This document shows positions 42,301 through 50,715 of a stretch of DNA of 64,000 nucleotides, piece by piece. The translations under genes and the position numbers were made by a program. A model generated the notes under the pieces. That model did not search any database. It had not been told where the DNA came from and was given only the letters and a program-made list of their open reading frames with translations. Position 1 is the stretch's first letter. Each line of letters begins with the position of its first letter. Origin of the DNA: Metopolophium dirhodum (taxonomy: Eukaryota; Arthropoda; Insecta; Hemiptera; Aphididae); contig NC_083561.1 in the NCBI RefSeq assembly GCF_019925205.1, positions 4,773,217-4,837,216 of the forward strand. The letters run 5' to 3'.

Positions 42301-45300
42301 ATACTTTGGCGATCATAAATCTTAACGCCACCGCCACGCAGACACCACCACTGCCGACACGGAGACCGAAGTGCGTGTTTTCGTTAACGAGCTGTAGCCT
42401 CGTGATGCCACTGAAATATTATCAGAAATTTGTACGTTTTATATTTCTATAAACATTGCCCCGCCGGACTAGACGTGTTGTGTACCCGTACGTAATAAAA
42501 TATTTTAATCATGGTACACATTATTGTAGTATGCCGTGTACGGCGCTGTACGAATATTATAAATATATTATTATTATTAGAACATTATTTCGTAGGTATA
42601 CCTAACAAGTTTGTGTTTTGTACAACACTGCGGTGCGTGCGTAGTCAAGAGACCGTTTTGTGATGTTAAATCGTTGCAATTAAACAGATAAATTTACATA
42701 AAGTATGCTATGATAATTATTATAACATGTGTCTACTAGATATATTATTATACTACCTGCTCATATTGGTATACGTCTCTTTGAAGAGATCTAATAAAAA
42801 CGTCCCGCACACAACTCATAATATTATTATAAACCTCAATCTGAGACGTTCGTGAAGTTGGCCCACCTAAGTACTTCAATTTTTTTTAAAGCTATGCCAT
42901 TATTTTGCAAGTTATTTGCAAGTATTTGCAAGTCTATTTTTAGAATTTGCAAGTCCAAACTTTCACCGTGAATCCAAAAACTGAAAAGGTGGGCCAACTT
43001 CACGTAGCCCACCCATTTTGACCGAGAACTTCAAAATCGGTATCAAACGAAAGCTAATGATTAGCAAGTATCTGAAAGCCCCTTTTTGAAATTTGCAAGT
43101 CCATCAGGCGGCCGCTATAAACTTTTTAACTTGTGAAGTTGGCCCAACTACTTTGACCTAGAACTTTGAAATCAGCATCAAACGAAAGCTTATGATTAGC
43201 AAGAATTTGCAAGTCTGGTTTTAGAATTTGCAAGTCACTCGGGTGGCCACTAAGAGCTTTCAAAGTTTGGAAGTTGGCCCACCCAAGTTGTCCCAGAACT
43301 TCAAAATAAGTATCAAACGAAAGCTAATGATTAGCAAGTATTTGCAAGTCTACTTTTAGAATTTGCAAGTAACTCGGGCGGCCAGTAAGAGCTGTCAAAG
43401 TTACGAAGTTAGCCCACCGAAATCGACCTAAAACTTTGAAAATGGTACCGAACAATAGCTTTTCATTTGCAAGTATTTGCAAGTCCAGTTTTACTTGAAA
43501 CTTCAAAGTGGGTAAGTATCAAACGAAAGGTAATTATTATAACAAACATTTGCAACTTTGCAAGTCACTATGGCGGCCGCCATTAGCTTTTGAAGCTGGG
43601 AATTTTGAACCAGCATATGTCCTACCATTTTGGACTTATGATATTATAAACTAACATGAATTATAACGTTTATGTTTTGTAATTTTTATTCAAGTTTATA
43701 TATTTATAATTATTTTGTTGTACATGCAAAATATACACTATTTTTTGTTTCCAAACTTCTAAACGAATGCATTTAAGGTTGGTCCACAATATTTTTTTTG
43801 TTCTTTGAGAAACAGTGAATGTACCTACTTATAAAGAATACTTTATATCATAATGTACACCATAGGCGTACACCATAGCCTCAATTTATTTCTGATCGAG
43901 CCTGGAACAATCATAGTGCCATACTGCCCTAATACTTCAACAGTGCTTTAATTTTTTGAAGACACATCAACATACAATCATACATTCAAATTGTAAACGA
44001 ATAACTGTGTTATTGATATCGATAAAAATAAAAAAACTAATTTGAATAAAAAATTTAAAATGAATGAAAAAAATCTAAATCTAATTAAAAAACCGTCCAA
44101 ATGCGAGTCGGACTCGCGCTCAAAGGGTTCCGTACCATCATCAGCTATAAACATGTTGGCAACACTGCTTATATTATATTATATTCTAGGATTTTTAGTA
44201 TTAATTGTTGTAAAAGCGGCAACAGAAATACATAATCGGTGAAAATTTCAACTTTCTAACTTCCATGGTTCATGAGATACAGCCTGGTGATAGACGGACG
44301 GATAGCGGAGCCTTAGTAATACAGGGACCCGCTTTACCGTACGGAATCCTAAAAGGATAGTTGAATAAAATAAATCTACATTTATTAAAAAAAAATCTAT
44401 ATTAAGTAAAATGTAATATAATATTAATTTAAATAAAAAAATAAATATTAAATAAATAGTAAATAAATATTGAATCCATTGTATATACAACATACATTAA
44501 TATACCTAAGCTATGTTATGTTCAATATGCATAAGCTACACTGTAGGTTAAACTCCTATGGTACACTGTAAGTTACAACATACAGACATAACGGAATGTA
44601 CCTAAAGACTAAACGATTAAAACTGCAGATTTGGTTCCAAAAATCAAAACAGCGAGGAGTGTCGTACAAATCAATACAAACGTGGTACAAGGAATGGTAT
44701 AATAATATTTTTTAAAGCCTTAATTAGGGGTTATAAGATATGAATCCCTGAGTAACTTCTAAATTGTAAAAGCGAGCCACAAGCATATTTTAAAATTATT
44801 AGCTTTATTTGATAACCAATTATAAAATTCTCGATCGAAACAGTTGGCCCAAAATTCCCAGCTTCAAAAGCTAATGGCGGCCGCCATAGTGACTTGCAAA
44901 GTTGCAAATGTTTGTTATAATAATTACCTTTCGTTTGATACCTACCCACTTTGAAGTTTCAGGTCTTTGAGAAACAGCGAGACTACTTATAAGGAGTACT
45001 TTATACCGTAGGCGTACACAGCCTTAAATTTATGGTCAAACAATAATAGTGCCATACTGCCATAACACTTCGACAGTGCTTTCATTTTTTTTCAACACAT
45101 CAACATATAATCAATCATACATTAAAAAACGAATAAAATATGTGTTATTGATACCGATAAAAATAAAAAACTAGTTTGAATAAAAAATGGCAACAGTAAA
45201 ACTTCAAAAGTAAGAAACCACTTCTAGCGACCACCTTAATGACTTGCAAATTCTAAAACTGGACTTGCAAATACTTGCAAATGAAAAGCTATTGTTCGGT

Positions 45301-48300
45301 ACCATTTTCAAAGTTTTAGGTCGATTTGGGTGGGCTAACTTCGTAACTTTGACAGCTCTTACTGGCCGCCCGAGTTACTTGCAAATTCTAAAAGTAGACT
45401 TGCAAATACTTGCTAATCATTAGCTTTCGTTTGATACTTATTTTGAAGTTCTGGGACAACTTGGGTGGGCCAACTTCCAAACTTTGAAAGCTCTTAGTGG
45501 CCACCCGAGTGACTTGCAAATTCTAAAAACGAACTTGCAAATACTTGCTATTCATTAGCTTTCGTTTGATACCTATTTTGAAGTTCTGGGACAACTTGGG
45601 TGGGCCAACTTCTAAACTTTGAAAGCTCTTACTGGCCGCCCGGGTGACTTGCAAATTCTAAAACCAGACTTGCAAATTCTTGCTAATCATAAGCTTTCGT
45701 TTGATGCTGATTTCAAAGTTCTAGGTCAAAGTAGTTGGGCCAACTTCACAAGTTCAAAAGTTTATAGTGGTCGCCTGATGGACTTGCAAATTCTAAAACC
45801 AGACTTGCAAATTCTGGCTAATCAGTAGCTTTCATTTGGTGCTGATTTTGAAGTTCTAGGACAAAGTAGGTGGGCCAACTTCACAAGTTCAAAAGTTTAT
45901 AGCGGCCGCCTGATGGACTTGCAAATTTCAAAAAGGGGCTTTCAGATACTTGCTAATCATTAGCTTTCGTTTGATACCGATTTTGAAGTTCTCGGTCAAA
46001 ATGGGTGGGCTACGTGAAGTTGGCCCACCTTTTCAGTTTTTGGATTCACGGTGAAAGTTTGGACTTGCAAATTCTAAAAATAGACTTGCAAATACTTGCA
46101 AATAACTTGCAAAATAATGGCATAGCTTTAAAAAAAATTGAAGTACTTAGGTGGGCCAACTTCACGAACGTCAATCTGAGTGTAATGGTGACAACTGACA
46201 ATATAAAATATAGTAAATAATAATACATTATTATAATGTAACGCAACTTTAATATAATATACATGATAAGTAATAGTCGGTATAAGTTAGATATTCGCGT
46301 TATACCACCTACTTAGTATACTTACACACACTATTTTATTATTTATATTAAAAGCTCTAGGGTTCAGGTGCACAATTTCGTTGAAAAAACTGGGGACATT
46401 GAAGCCCTCTATTATTATCATTATTATATGGATAACGGACGTGCACTGTAGTACCTAATTTATTATAGATGACAAAAATTATTATTTTGCTCATAACTGG
46501 GGGTGCTAAACACACCCCCCAATCCCCTCCCTCTAAACTGCACCTATACGGCTGTAGCATTAACATTTTTTTTCATTGTTAAAGTGTTCTATAAGCCTTA
46601 AAAAACGCGCCACAAATGTTTCATTATAAAATCACGTTTGATATACTATTGTGTATTGGCCTAAAAATTGTGTCAGTTTATGCCAGGCGGGGGCAGCCGG
46701 GGGATCGTGACTTAAGGTATATTTTATAAGTTATTCTAACTTTATAAATTCACGTCAGTTGATAAAAAATTATCCATCCGTTTTTTCTACGAAATGTACC
46801 TAATTAATTGTTTTAAAGTAGAAAAGTATAATATTGTGATAAATAGAAAAAAAAAACTTAGAAAGTTATACGATTACCCTAGAAGTGTAGTCACCCACGT
46901 AAATTCTGTGAGTTCCAAGCCCTGCATATATTTATTTAGGTACATATTATGTGACTAACCGACTATTTTAATGACATAATAACGTAGTCATGTGGCTATA
47001 TATTATTATAACTTAAACATATTTTACGATGTACTGTAGTTTGTTAATTAATTGAAAAGTGTGTATCCCCTTTTAATCATTTTTAAACTTTTTTTTTCAC
47101 ATTTTATTTTTTATTTTTTTATAAATTGTAATAAAGGGAAGCCATTGTTCATGTAGGTGCTCACATATATATGTACCTATTGCGTTTAAATAATTACAAT
47201 ACATCGTGACCTGGGCTTACTGACTTTTCAATTATAAATATAACATACTGCAGTAATTATACTATTAGTAGCATATTATTAGTATTGAATCGTCATATTA
47301 AATCTTCGTAGACTTTATTAATTCGGTTTGTCTTGTGTTGTCATAGTTCGGACGAGGTGCCAAAAAGGAGCTGAGATCGGCGACTGCCACCACCGGCGAA
47401 CTGGTCGGCCGACTTAACATGAGAGTGCTTACCGGCGGCGCGGCCACGCTGCACTCCATCCGCGTTCACCAGCCAAAACAAGTACACGACAAAGTTTTCC
47501 GACAGACAAATAATAATATAATATAATATAATATAATACTATATACTTATAGTTACTATTAATGTAATTTTAGTTCATTAATATTATATTATAATATACT
47601 TTATTATAAGTACTTATATAAGATTTAATAACGGTGATGGACTAGGACATACTAATATTGCTTCGCGTGATGGTACGTGGACATCAAAGTTTTATCCGCG
47701 CGTGTCTTGAAAATATGAATTGTATCGTTTAATTTCGTGATAATATTATTAACTATCGGTGTAAGACGGGTACACTGCCGCAGTTAACGCTAAATAGTTT
47801 TATGGAATGAGAGAATAACCACCATTGGATCATTGTTTTTTTTCATAAAAGCCGTGGAAACAGTATAAACGCTTATAGACATATTGAGAACAATTACATT
47901 ATTTAACACCTAACTTTATACTGTACGAGTTGTATTATTCGGTCAAATTTAAAGTCACGTCTAAAATTGACAGGTCAAAGTCGGATAAAAAATGAATCCC
48001 TATAATATCTAAATCAATCGCCAGAAGAAATCGCCATCGAAGTTAAATTTTGTATTTTAAATATGATTTGAGTGATAGCGCGCTTATTTTTCCCCCAAAA
48101 CATATTTAACGTGTTATCACGTTATGTAAATTCACTCTCACGTTTTGAAGACGAAACTTCCGTCGTCGAACGAAAAAATATTTTAGCGGCCACATTTTTA
48201 GGGCACACAACATAACAGTATGCAGATATAGGTACTGACGCATGGCACTGCAGTGTGGATTTTCGTGCCGAAAAAAATGTTTGCACGCACCTTACGTTTT

Positions 48301-48700
48301 CCGTCGCTACACTAACAACATAATCATATAATAACGGGAGATGATAAATAACAATATTGTGTGACAACAACAAAAAAACACCGTAACGGCGTAATCGAGG
48401 GAGCAACTGGTGGTGCACAACACCACGTGCAGCATGCGGCGAATGGTTGGCGGGCGCGCGTGCTTTGTACATATTATCGCACCGGTTAGGGACCCAAACG
48501 GGACGTTTTTGCCGAACGTTAATGCTTAACGGTTTTAGCTGCAGATCGACAGCCCGGACGACCACGACAAGACTAGGGAGTACGTGTGGAGACGGTCCAA
48601 CATGATCGCCCACCTCGTGTCGCAGAAACTGACGTTCGCCACGAAGTCCATGTTGCAACCGGTCCCGCACAAGACGGCCTCTAAACAGTCCAAACCATAG
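12976..48700 (+). CDS. Seven-exon gene for a secreted poly-Asp protein with a group 7 allergen-like (TULIP-type) domain
   Basis: Joined exons: 12976-13582, 17803-18342, 29982-30201, 36937-37126, 38875-39036, 47347-47481, 48539-48700. That is 2016 nt, 671 residues plus TAG. Every junction is GT..AG and phases agree (1, 1, 2, 0, 0, 0). Residues 1-20 form a hydrophobic signal peptide. Residues 94-140, 179-191, 203-209, 324-343 and 353-369 are Asp/Glu tracts. Residues 427-533 are a Lys/Thr/Pro/Gln-rich basic linker. Residues 396-426 (an amphipathic helix ending DPVNV) and 534-671 resemble the group 7 mite allergen fold: a GL..LRR.GD motif, a V..KFLVGPL strand, then a strand with pattern MRV....ATLHSIRV, then a C-terminal helix. 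Known members of this family are secreted and bind hydrophobic ligands. The family call rests on motif order and spacing, not on a search. Its physiological role cannot be read from the sequence. Alternative: an unrelated secreted acidic protein. Confidence 0.82.
14401..14418. repeat. Poly-C tract
   Basis: Eighteen consecutive C in the CpG-rich part of intron 1. Confidence 0.9.
14842..14869. repeat. (CTT)n microsatellite
   Basis: About nine tandem CTT units in intron 1. Confidence 0.9.
15888..15918. repeat. (TTTA)n microsatellite
   Basis: About seven tandem TTTA units in intron 1. Confidence 0.85.
16527..16604. repeat. (CA)n microsatellite with interruptions
   Basis: 78 bp of CA dinucleotides with a few single-base interruptions. 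Its reverse strand reads as Cys/Val repeats in silico and is not a gene. Confidence 0.92.
17803..18342 (+). CDS. Coding exon 2: second acidic region with the longest poly-Asp runs
   Basis: The acceptor is gatcacag|AT. The split codon G|AT gives Asp203, continuing the acidic register of exon 1. The exon is 540 nt, an exact multiple of three with phase 1 on both sides, so it could be skipped without a frameshift. Residues 203-209 are acidic, 210-322 are Ser/Ala/Val/Asp-rich and low in complexity, 324-343 are 20 consecutive Asp, 344-352 a short Ser/Thr/Ala spacer, and 353-369 are 17 consecutive Asp. An N-A-S sequon lies just before the first run. The donor is GCGC|GTGAGT. Asp is encoded by a mix of GAC and GAT, mostly GAC, unlike the AT-rich flanks. 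Confidence 0.82.
20920..20941. repeat. (GACA)n microsatellite
   Basis: Five to six tandem GACA units followed by a purine-rich GAGA stretch in intron 2. Confidence 0.9.
24158..24530 (+). repeat. 190-bp tandem duplication
   Basis: The segment starting AGTGTCAAACGTGTATAATA at 24159 recurs at 24349, with almost no differences over about 170 bp. Differences include A-run length and a C/T change late in the unit. Near-identity indicates a recent duplication. No gene is visible in either copy. Confidence 0.9.
25337..25358. repeat. (CCG)n microsatellite
   Basis: About seven tandem CCG units in a CpG-rich patch of intron 2. Confidence 0.85.
26178..26510 (+). repeat. Dispersed repeat, copy 2 (first copy at 4421-4880)
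   Basis: Shares the ordered blocks ACGAGTA.TTTTTGAGTT, AAGGATAATAGTT, TTATAAACATTTT, AAAACTATTTTTA and AATAACTCAGAAACT with the upstream copy, in the same orientation. It is divergent and non-coding. Confidence 0.5.
27635..27760. repeat. Palindromic repeat family, copy A
   Basis: Contains AGCATTTAAAGTTTAAATGAG and, about 60 bp on, the inverted ACTTTAAATGCTT followed by AAGTTATAA. Related copies lie at 28195-28350 and 50587-50715. The imperfect palindrome suggests a small foldback or MITE-like family. Confidence 0.5.
28195..28350. repeat. Palindromic repeat family, copy B
   Basis: Shares CAAAGTTTGAATGAG, CTACTCTCATCTAAAC, AAATGCTTATAAGTTATAA, and ACTACTCGTTAGAAATTCAA with the other copies. 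It is the most complete copy. Confidence 0.5.
29982..30201 (+). CDS. Coding exon 3: N-terminal helix of the group 7 allergen-like domain plus the start of the basic linker
   Basis: The acceptor is ggtcttcag|GT. The split codon C|GT gives Arg383. Residues 396-426 form a probable amphipathic helix (Y..KYNRFVDNILGRINKVL) ending in a DPVNV motif. In group 7 allergen-like proteins the first helix also ends at a DP-hydrophobic motif. After residue 427 the exon turns into a Thr/Lys/Gln/Pro-rich basic linker with two K-P-K type motifs. It ends in phase 2 at donor AAAG|GTACCA. The exon frame runs into a stop shortly after the donor, which supports the boundary. A second GGTACC at 30149 could serve as a weaker internal donor. 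Confidence 0.82.
30202..36936 (+). other. Intron 3 (6.7 kb)
   Basis: AT-rich intron carrying a minus-strand Helitron-like element near its 5' end. From 31700 to 36900 I see short frames without recognisable products, and CpG-enriched stretches near 33560-34120 and 34980-35060. Confidence 0.6.
30661..31666 (-). mobile_element. Helitron-like element(s), minus strand
   Basis: Read on the minus strand, the right boundary at 31666 begins A|TCTATATTATAAAAATT. It continues into a block with TGG...CCGATTTGG, the same plan as the Helitron 5' end at 55959. The other boundary (30661) is a GC-rich end, GGCGGGCGGGACAGTTAG|T, resembling a Helitron 3' end (CTRR|T, here TTAG). No terminal inverted repeats or target duplication are present, as expected for Helitrons. 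A second 5'-like block at about 31210-31290 suggests two nested or overlapping copies. No Rep/helicase frame is present, so it is non-autonomous. Confidence 0.5.
36937..37126 (+). CDS. Coding exon 4: basic Lys/His/Thr-rich linker
   Basis: The acceptor tatttgttctaag|C gives the split codon AG|C (Ser456), and the donor is AATAAG|GTATGT. The 63 complete codons encode a low-complexity Ala/Pro/Thr stretch followed by a basic segment with KHHKH and NNKPK motifs. It contains two N-G-T sequons. In typical group 7 allergen-like proteins the segment joining the first helix to the following strand is short. Here exons 3 and 4 enlarge it to about 107 residues. A second AG at 36953 would shift the frame and is not usable. 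Confidence 0.8.
37127..38874 (+). other. Intron 4 (1.7 kb)
   Basis: Bounded by GTATGT and TTTTAG, phase 0. A short C-rich run lies near 37193-37210. I recognise nothing else. Confidence 0.65.
38875..39036 (+). CDS. Coding exon 5: core strands of the group 7 allergen-like domain
   Basis: The acceptor is gattttag|CCA and the donor GAG|GTAAGT, both phase 0. After a Pro/Arg/Ala-rich stretch, residues 534-573 read MYGLSSLRRDGDVTV and then a V.TKFLVGPLTLKVEKE strand. This matches the most recognisable motif of the group 7 allergen family: a Gly-Leu pair, then a basic residue, Gly-Asp, an alternating hydrophobic strand, and a hydrophobic-Val-Gly strand. This exon is the strongest support for the family call. 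Confidence 0.84.
42837..42845. repeat. Target site duplication, left (CAATCTGAG)
   Basis: Identical to 46172-46180 and directly abuts the inverted terminus. Confidence 0.88.
43803..44051 (+). repeat. Core direct repeat of the foldback element, copy 1
   Basis: Begins CTTTGAGAAACAG and ends TTTGAATAAAAAA. It recurs in the same orientation at 44965-45187 with moderate divergence. Direct rather than inverted orientation inside a foldback element indicates a rearranged or composite core. Confidence 0.7.
44087..44354 (+). mobile_element. Nested short interspersed insect repeat
   Basis: Contains TGCGAGTCGGACTCGCGC, GCGGCAACAGAAATACAT, TTCATGAGATACAGCCTGGT and ACGGACGGATAGCGGAG, ending CGGAATCCTAAAA. 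I recognise this combination as a highly conserved short interspersed repeat seen in several insect orders, notably Lepidoptera. I cannot name the family with certainty. It lies within the spacer of the foldback element and so inserted into it or was carried by it. Confidence 0.5.
44965..45187 (+). repeat. Core direct repeat of the foldback element, copy 2
   Basis: Direct copy of 43803-44051. It splits the right arm into an inner block (44845-44963) and an outer subrepeat block (from about 45205). Confidence 0.7.
46172..46180. repeat. Target site duplication, right (CAATCTGAG)
   Basis: Identical to 42837-42845 and directly abuts the inverted terminus. Confidence 0.88.
47347..47481 (+). CDS. 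Coding exon 6: second strand pair of the group 7 allergen-like domain
   Basis: The acceptor is tgtcatag|TTC and the donor CCAAAACAA|GTACAC, both phase 0, giving 45 codons. The segment ends in a strand-turn-strand pattern, GRLNMRV..GGAATLHSIRVHQ. It sits where group 7 allergen-like proteins have an alternating strand, a Gly-containing turn, and a T-L-x-S/x-hydrophobic-x-V strand. Intron 5 in front of it is 8.3 kb long and carries a foldback transposon. Confidence 0.82.
47482..48538 (+). other. Intron 6 (1.1 kb)
   Basis: Bounded by GTACAC and TTTTAG, phase 0. The G+C-richer half (48120-48500) gives a long minus-strand frame that continues over exon 7, which I read as a shadow of the exon. Confidence 0.6.
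48539..48700 (+). CDS. Coding exon 7: C-terminal helix and stop
   Basis: The acceptor is cggttttag|CTG. A second AG six bases on (ctgcag|ATC, start 48545) is also in frame and would drop Leu-Gln. The exon encodes 53 residues: an acidic start (IDSPDDHDKT), a probable amphipathic helix (REYVWRRSNMIAHLVSQKL and onward), then a short Lys/Ser/Pro-rich tail and TAG. A C-terminal amphipathic helix closes the fold in group 7 allergen-like proteins, so the gene appears complete. Confidence 0.83.
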   Translation: MQIDSPDDHDKTREYVWRRSNMIAHLVSQKLTFATKSMLQPVPHKTASKQSKP

Positions 48701-48970
48701 TAGGTGTGTAGCTGTACGACCGCGCTACGTGATCGCGGTGGTACTGTAGTGGTACCCATATTATATAGTATATTGTTATTACATCGTGTCAAAGTGTAAA
48801 AGGTCAGAACACCTTCACCCCCCCCCCCCCCACAAACACACACACACACAAATCACTGGGTAAAATTTGAACCCCGTCGCCATATTACACGTCGCGGTAA
48901 AATCGATCGAAAACGTTTTCAACAATATTATTTTAACTCAATAGAATAAATGCCGTTTTAACAAAATTAT
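48701..48970 (+). other. Candidate 3' untranslated region
   Basis: It follows the TAG stop and contains a poly-C/CA run at 48819-48849. It ends a short way after the first canonical AATAAA. A later AATAAA at 49225 could give a longer transcript. Confidence 0.5.
48945..48950 (+). promoter_or_regulatory. Polyadenylation signal AATAAA
   Basis: This is the first canonical AATAAA after the stop codon, about 245 bases downstream. An alternative AATAAA lies at 49225-49230. Confidence 0.5.
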
Positions 48971-50586
48971 ATAGATACCTACTCAAACGCCCATCTGGTT
49001 ACGCGACTGGTGGTGCCTCGAAAACGGTAATTTTATTAATATTAATACGAAAAATATATTATTATCTTTCGAACGCAATAGAACACAATATTAGGAATTG
49101 TATAATATTATACACCGCTACTACCTCGCGGGGTTCGGCAAATTCAATGATTTCCACATGGTGGTAGGAACCTATATTAACACACCTGTGAATTTTTGTT
49201 CCAAGCACTATATTGTACGAATGCAATAAACACGGCATATAACTATTGACCAGTCGTGAATAACACTATTTGCCAATAAATACTTCCTAGATGGCTAGAT
49301 CTATGATATAATAATATATCATTATATCAAACACGGTGGAAAAAAAATGTAAATTCTATATTGCATAATATGCATAGTTATTAATTATTATTAATTTATA
49401 TGCATAATTCTTTCGGTGGTTCAACAAATAAATTATATATCATTCATATTATATTGCCATATATAATTGGTCGTATTCAGCATGCTGTAATATAATATAT
49501 AGAAGCACCCAGATATAATTCTGGGTAGTTTTACTGGTTCGACTGATCGAATGTATAACAAGGGAATAGACCATAACCAACAAACCGAATAAACTAATAA
49601 CGATATAACAACACTTACCGGACAATAGAGTCGTGTCACAAATTGTATAACCATCCCTTAAAAAATACAGTTCGGACCTTCTATAATAGCAGGTATACTA
49701 CACTGTTGCTGTGTTATATTATAGAGGGTGAGAAAACGCGGTGTCCTGGGTCATATACAATGTATATAAGGGTGTGTAACTGGAAGACGTGACATATTTA
49801 ATTGTAGTTTTAACGTACAATTATCAAATTCTCCGACAGCACCCTGCCACCCTCATGTTCTGCACCGCCACGTTTTCCGGTTTTTCCGTTTGATACGTCA
49901 TACCCAGTAAAGTAGTAACATAGTAGAAGACAAATGTGAGTTTATATAGGTGCGTTGTACTTATATATAAAATATATTCCACTATATACACGTCGGAAGT
50001 TAATTATATTTAATAGGAATACATTTTTTATACGACAATATTATTAGTTAGAAGGACACTACACCCGCATGGGTTGTGCTCATTTTAAAATGTATAACAA
50101 CAATAATTGTTCCAAAATAGGTACTCTTCGTTTTATTTCACAGCCTTACAAATGCATCGTTATACAACTTGATAATTTGTATTGTTATTCAATAACTAAA
50201 TAGATATTTTAGTTATAATTACGAACAATAACATGAAATATATTTTTTTACGTGTGAACGAGTGACCTATCTATTTTCTGTTAATTTTTTATGCGTTAAA
50301 TTAAATATTCCTTTTTGAAAGAGCTGATACATGGTGATTCTTTTATCAAAGAACATTCGTTATTTTAAAAACTGTCATCGTTAATGAAAAAATATTTTTT
50401 TTATATAAATTTACCTAAGTTCGTACAAAAAAAACATTTTAATAAAAATATATTTTACTATTTTTTCCTTTCCATTTTTAAGTTTTTTTTTACTTTTTTA
50501 ATGACAACATTCATTTTTGATTCCTTATTCAACAGAATACTTTTCAGAGTTCATCGATTTATAAGAATTTCGGATAAGAAATGTGT

Positions 50587-50715
50587 GATTATATAAATAT
50601 TTAAAGTTTTTATGAGTAGAGGAGAGTACTTATTCCGCAAAATGTTGTTTGTTCACTACTCATCTAAACTTTGCATATTTATAACTAATTAACTACTAGT
50701 CCGAAATTTGATTTT
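50587..50715. repeat. Palindromic repeat family, copy C
   Basis: TTTAAAGTTTTTATGAGTAG is followed about 50 bp later by its near-inverse CTACTCATCTAAACTTTG. ATTTATAACTAATTAACTAC then follows, as in copy B. Confidence 0.55.

Larger units (their letters stand above)
42846..46171. mobile_element. Foldback-type DNA transposon with subrepeat-bearing inverted arms
   Basis: The ends are perfect inverted repeats (ACGTTCGTGAAGTTGGCCC at left, its complement at right), flanked by a perfect 9-bp direct repeat CAATCTGAG (42837-42845 and 46172-46180). The inverted arms are long: 42846-43610 against 44845-46171. They are built from a tandem subrepeat whose marker GACTTGCAAATTCTAAAA recurs at 45241, 45376, 45511, 45646, 45781 and 45916, an exact 135-bp period. 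The left arm mirrors this at 43101, 43236 and 43371. Long subrepeat-bearing arms with a 9-bp duplication are typical of Foldback-like and some Mutator-like elements. No transposase frame is visible, so it is non-autonomous. Confidence 0.85.
39037..47346 (+). other. Intron 5 (8.3 kb)
   Basis: Phase 0 intron between the two core exons of the allergen-like domain. It is dominated by the foldback element at 42846-46171. The rest is AT-rich, with a possible further repeat at 46350-46570 (GGTGCA...TGCACC ends, C-rich interior) that I cannot classify. Confidence 0.65.

Noticed and set aside
45619..46220. Reading frames with repeated LQILK.DLQILAN motifs inside the foldback arms
   Set aside because: They are translations of the 135-bp non-coding subrepeat. 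The mirror arm gives the same peptide on the other strand, and neither has a start or domain context.
46350..46570. Possible small transposon with GGTGCA...TGCACC ends
   Set aside because: The inverted match is only about 7 bp and no target duplication was found, so it is not reported as an element.
48122..48849. Minus-strand frames of 182 and 104 codons near exon 7
   Set aside because: They lie antisense to the supported final exon and its flanks. The composition is explained by the G+C-rich exon and a CA/poly-C run.
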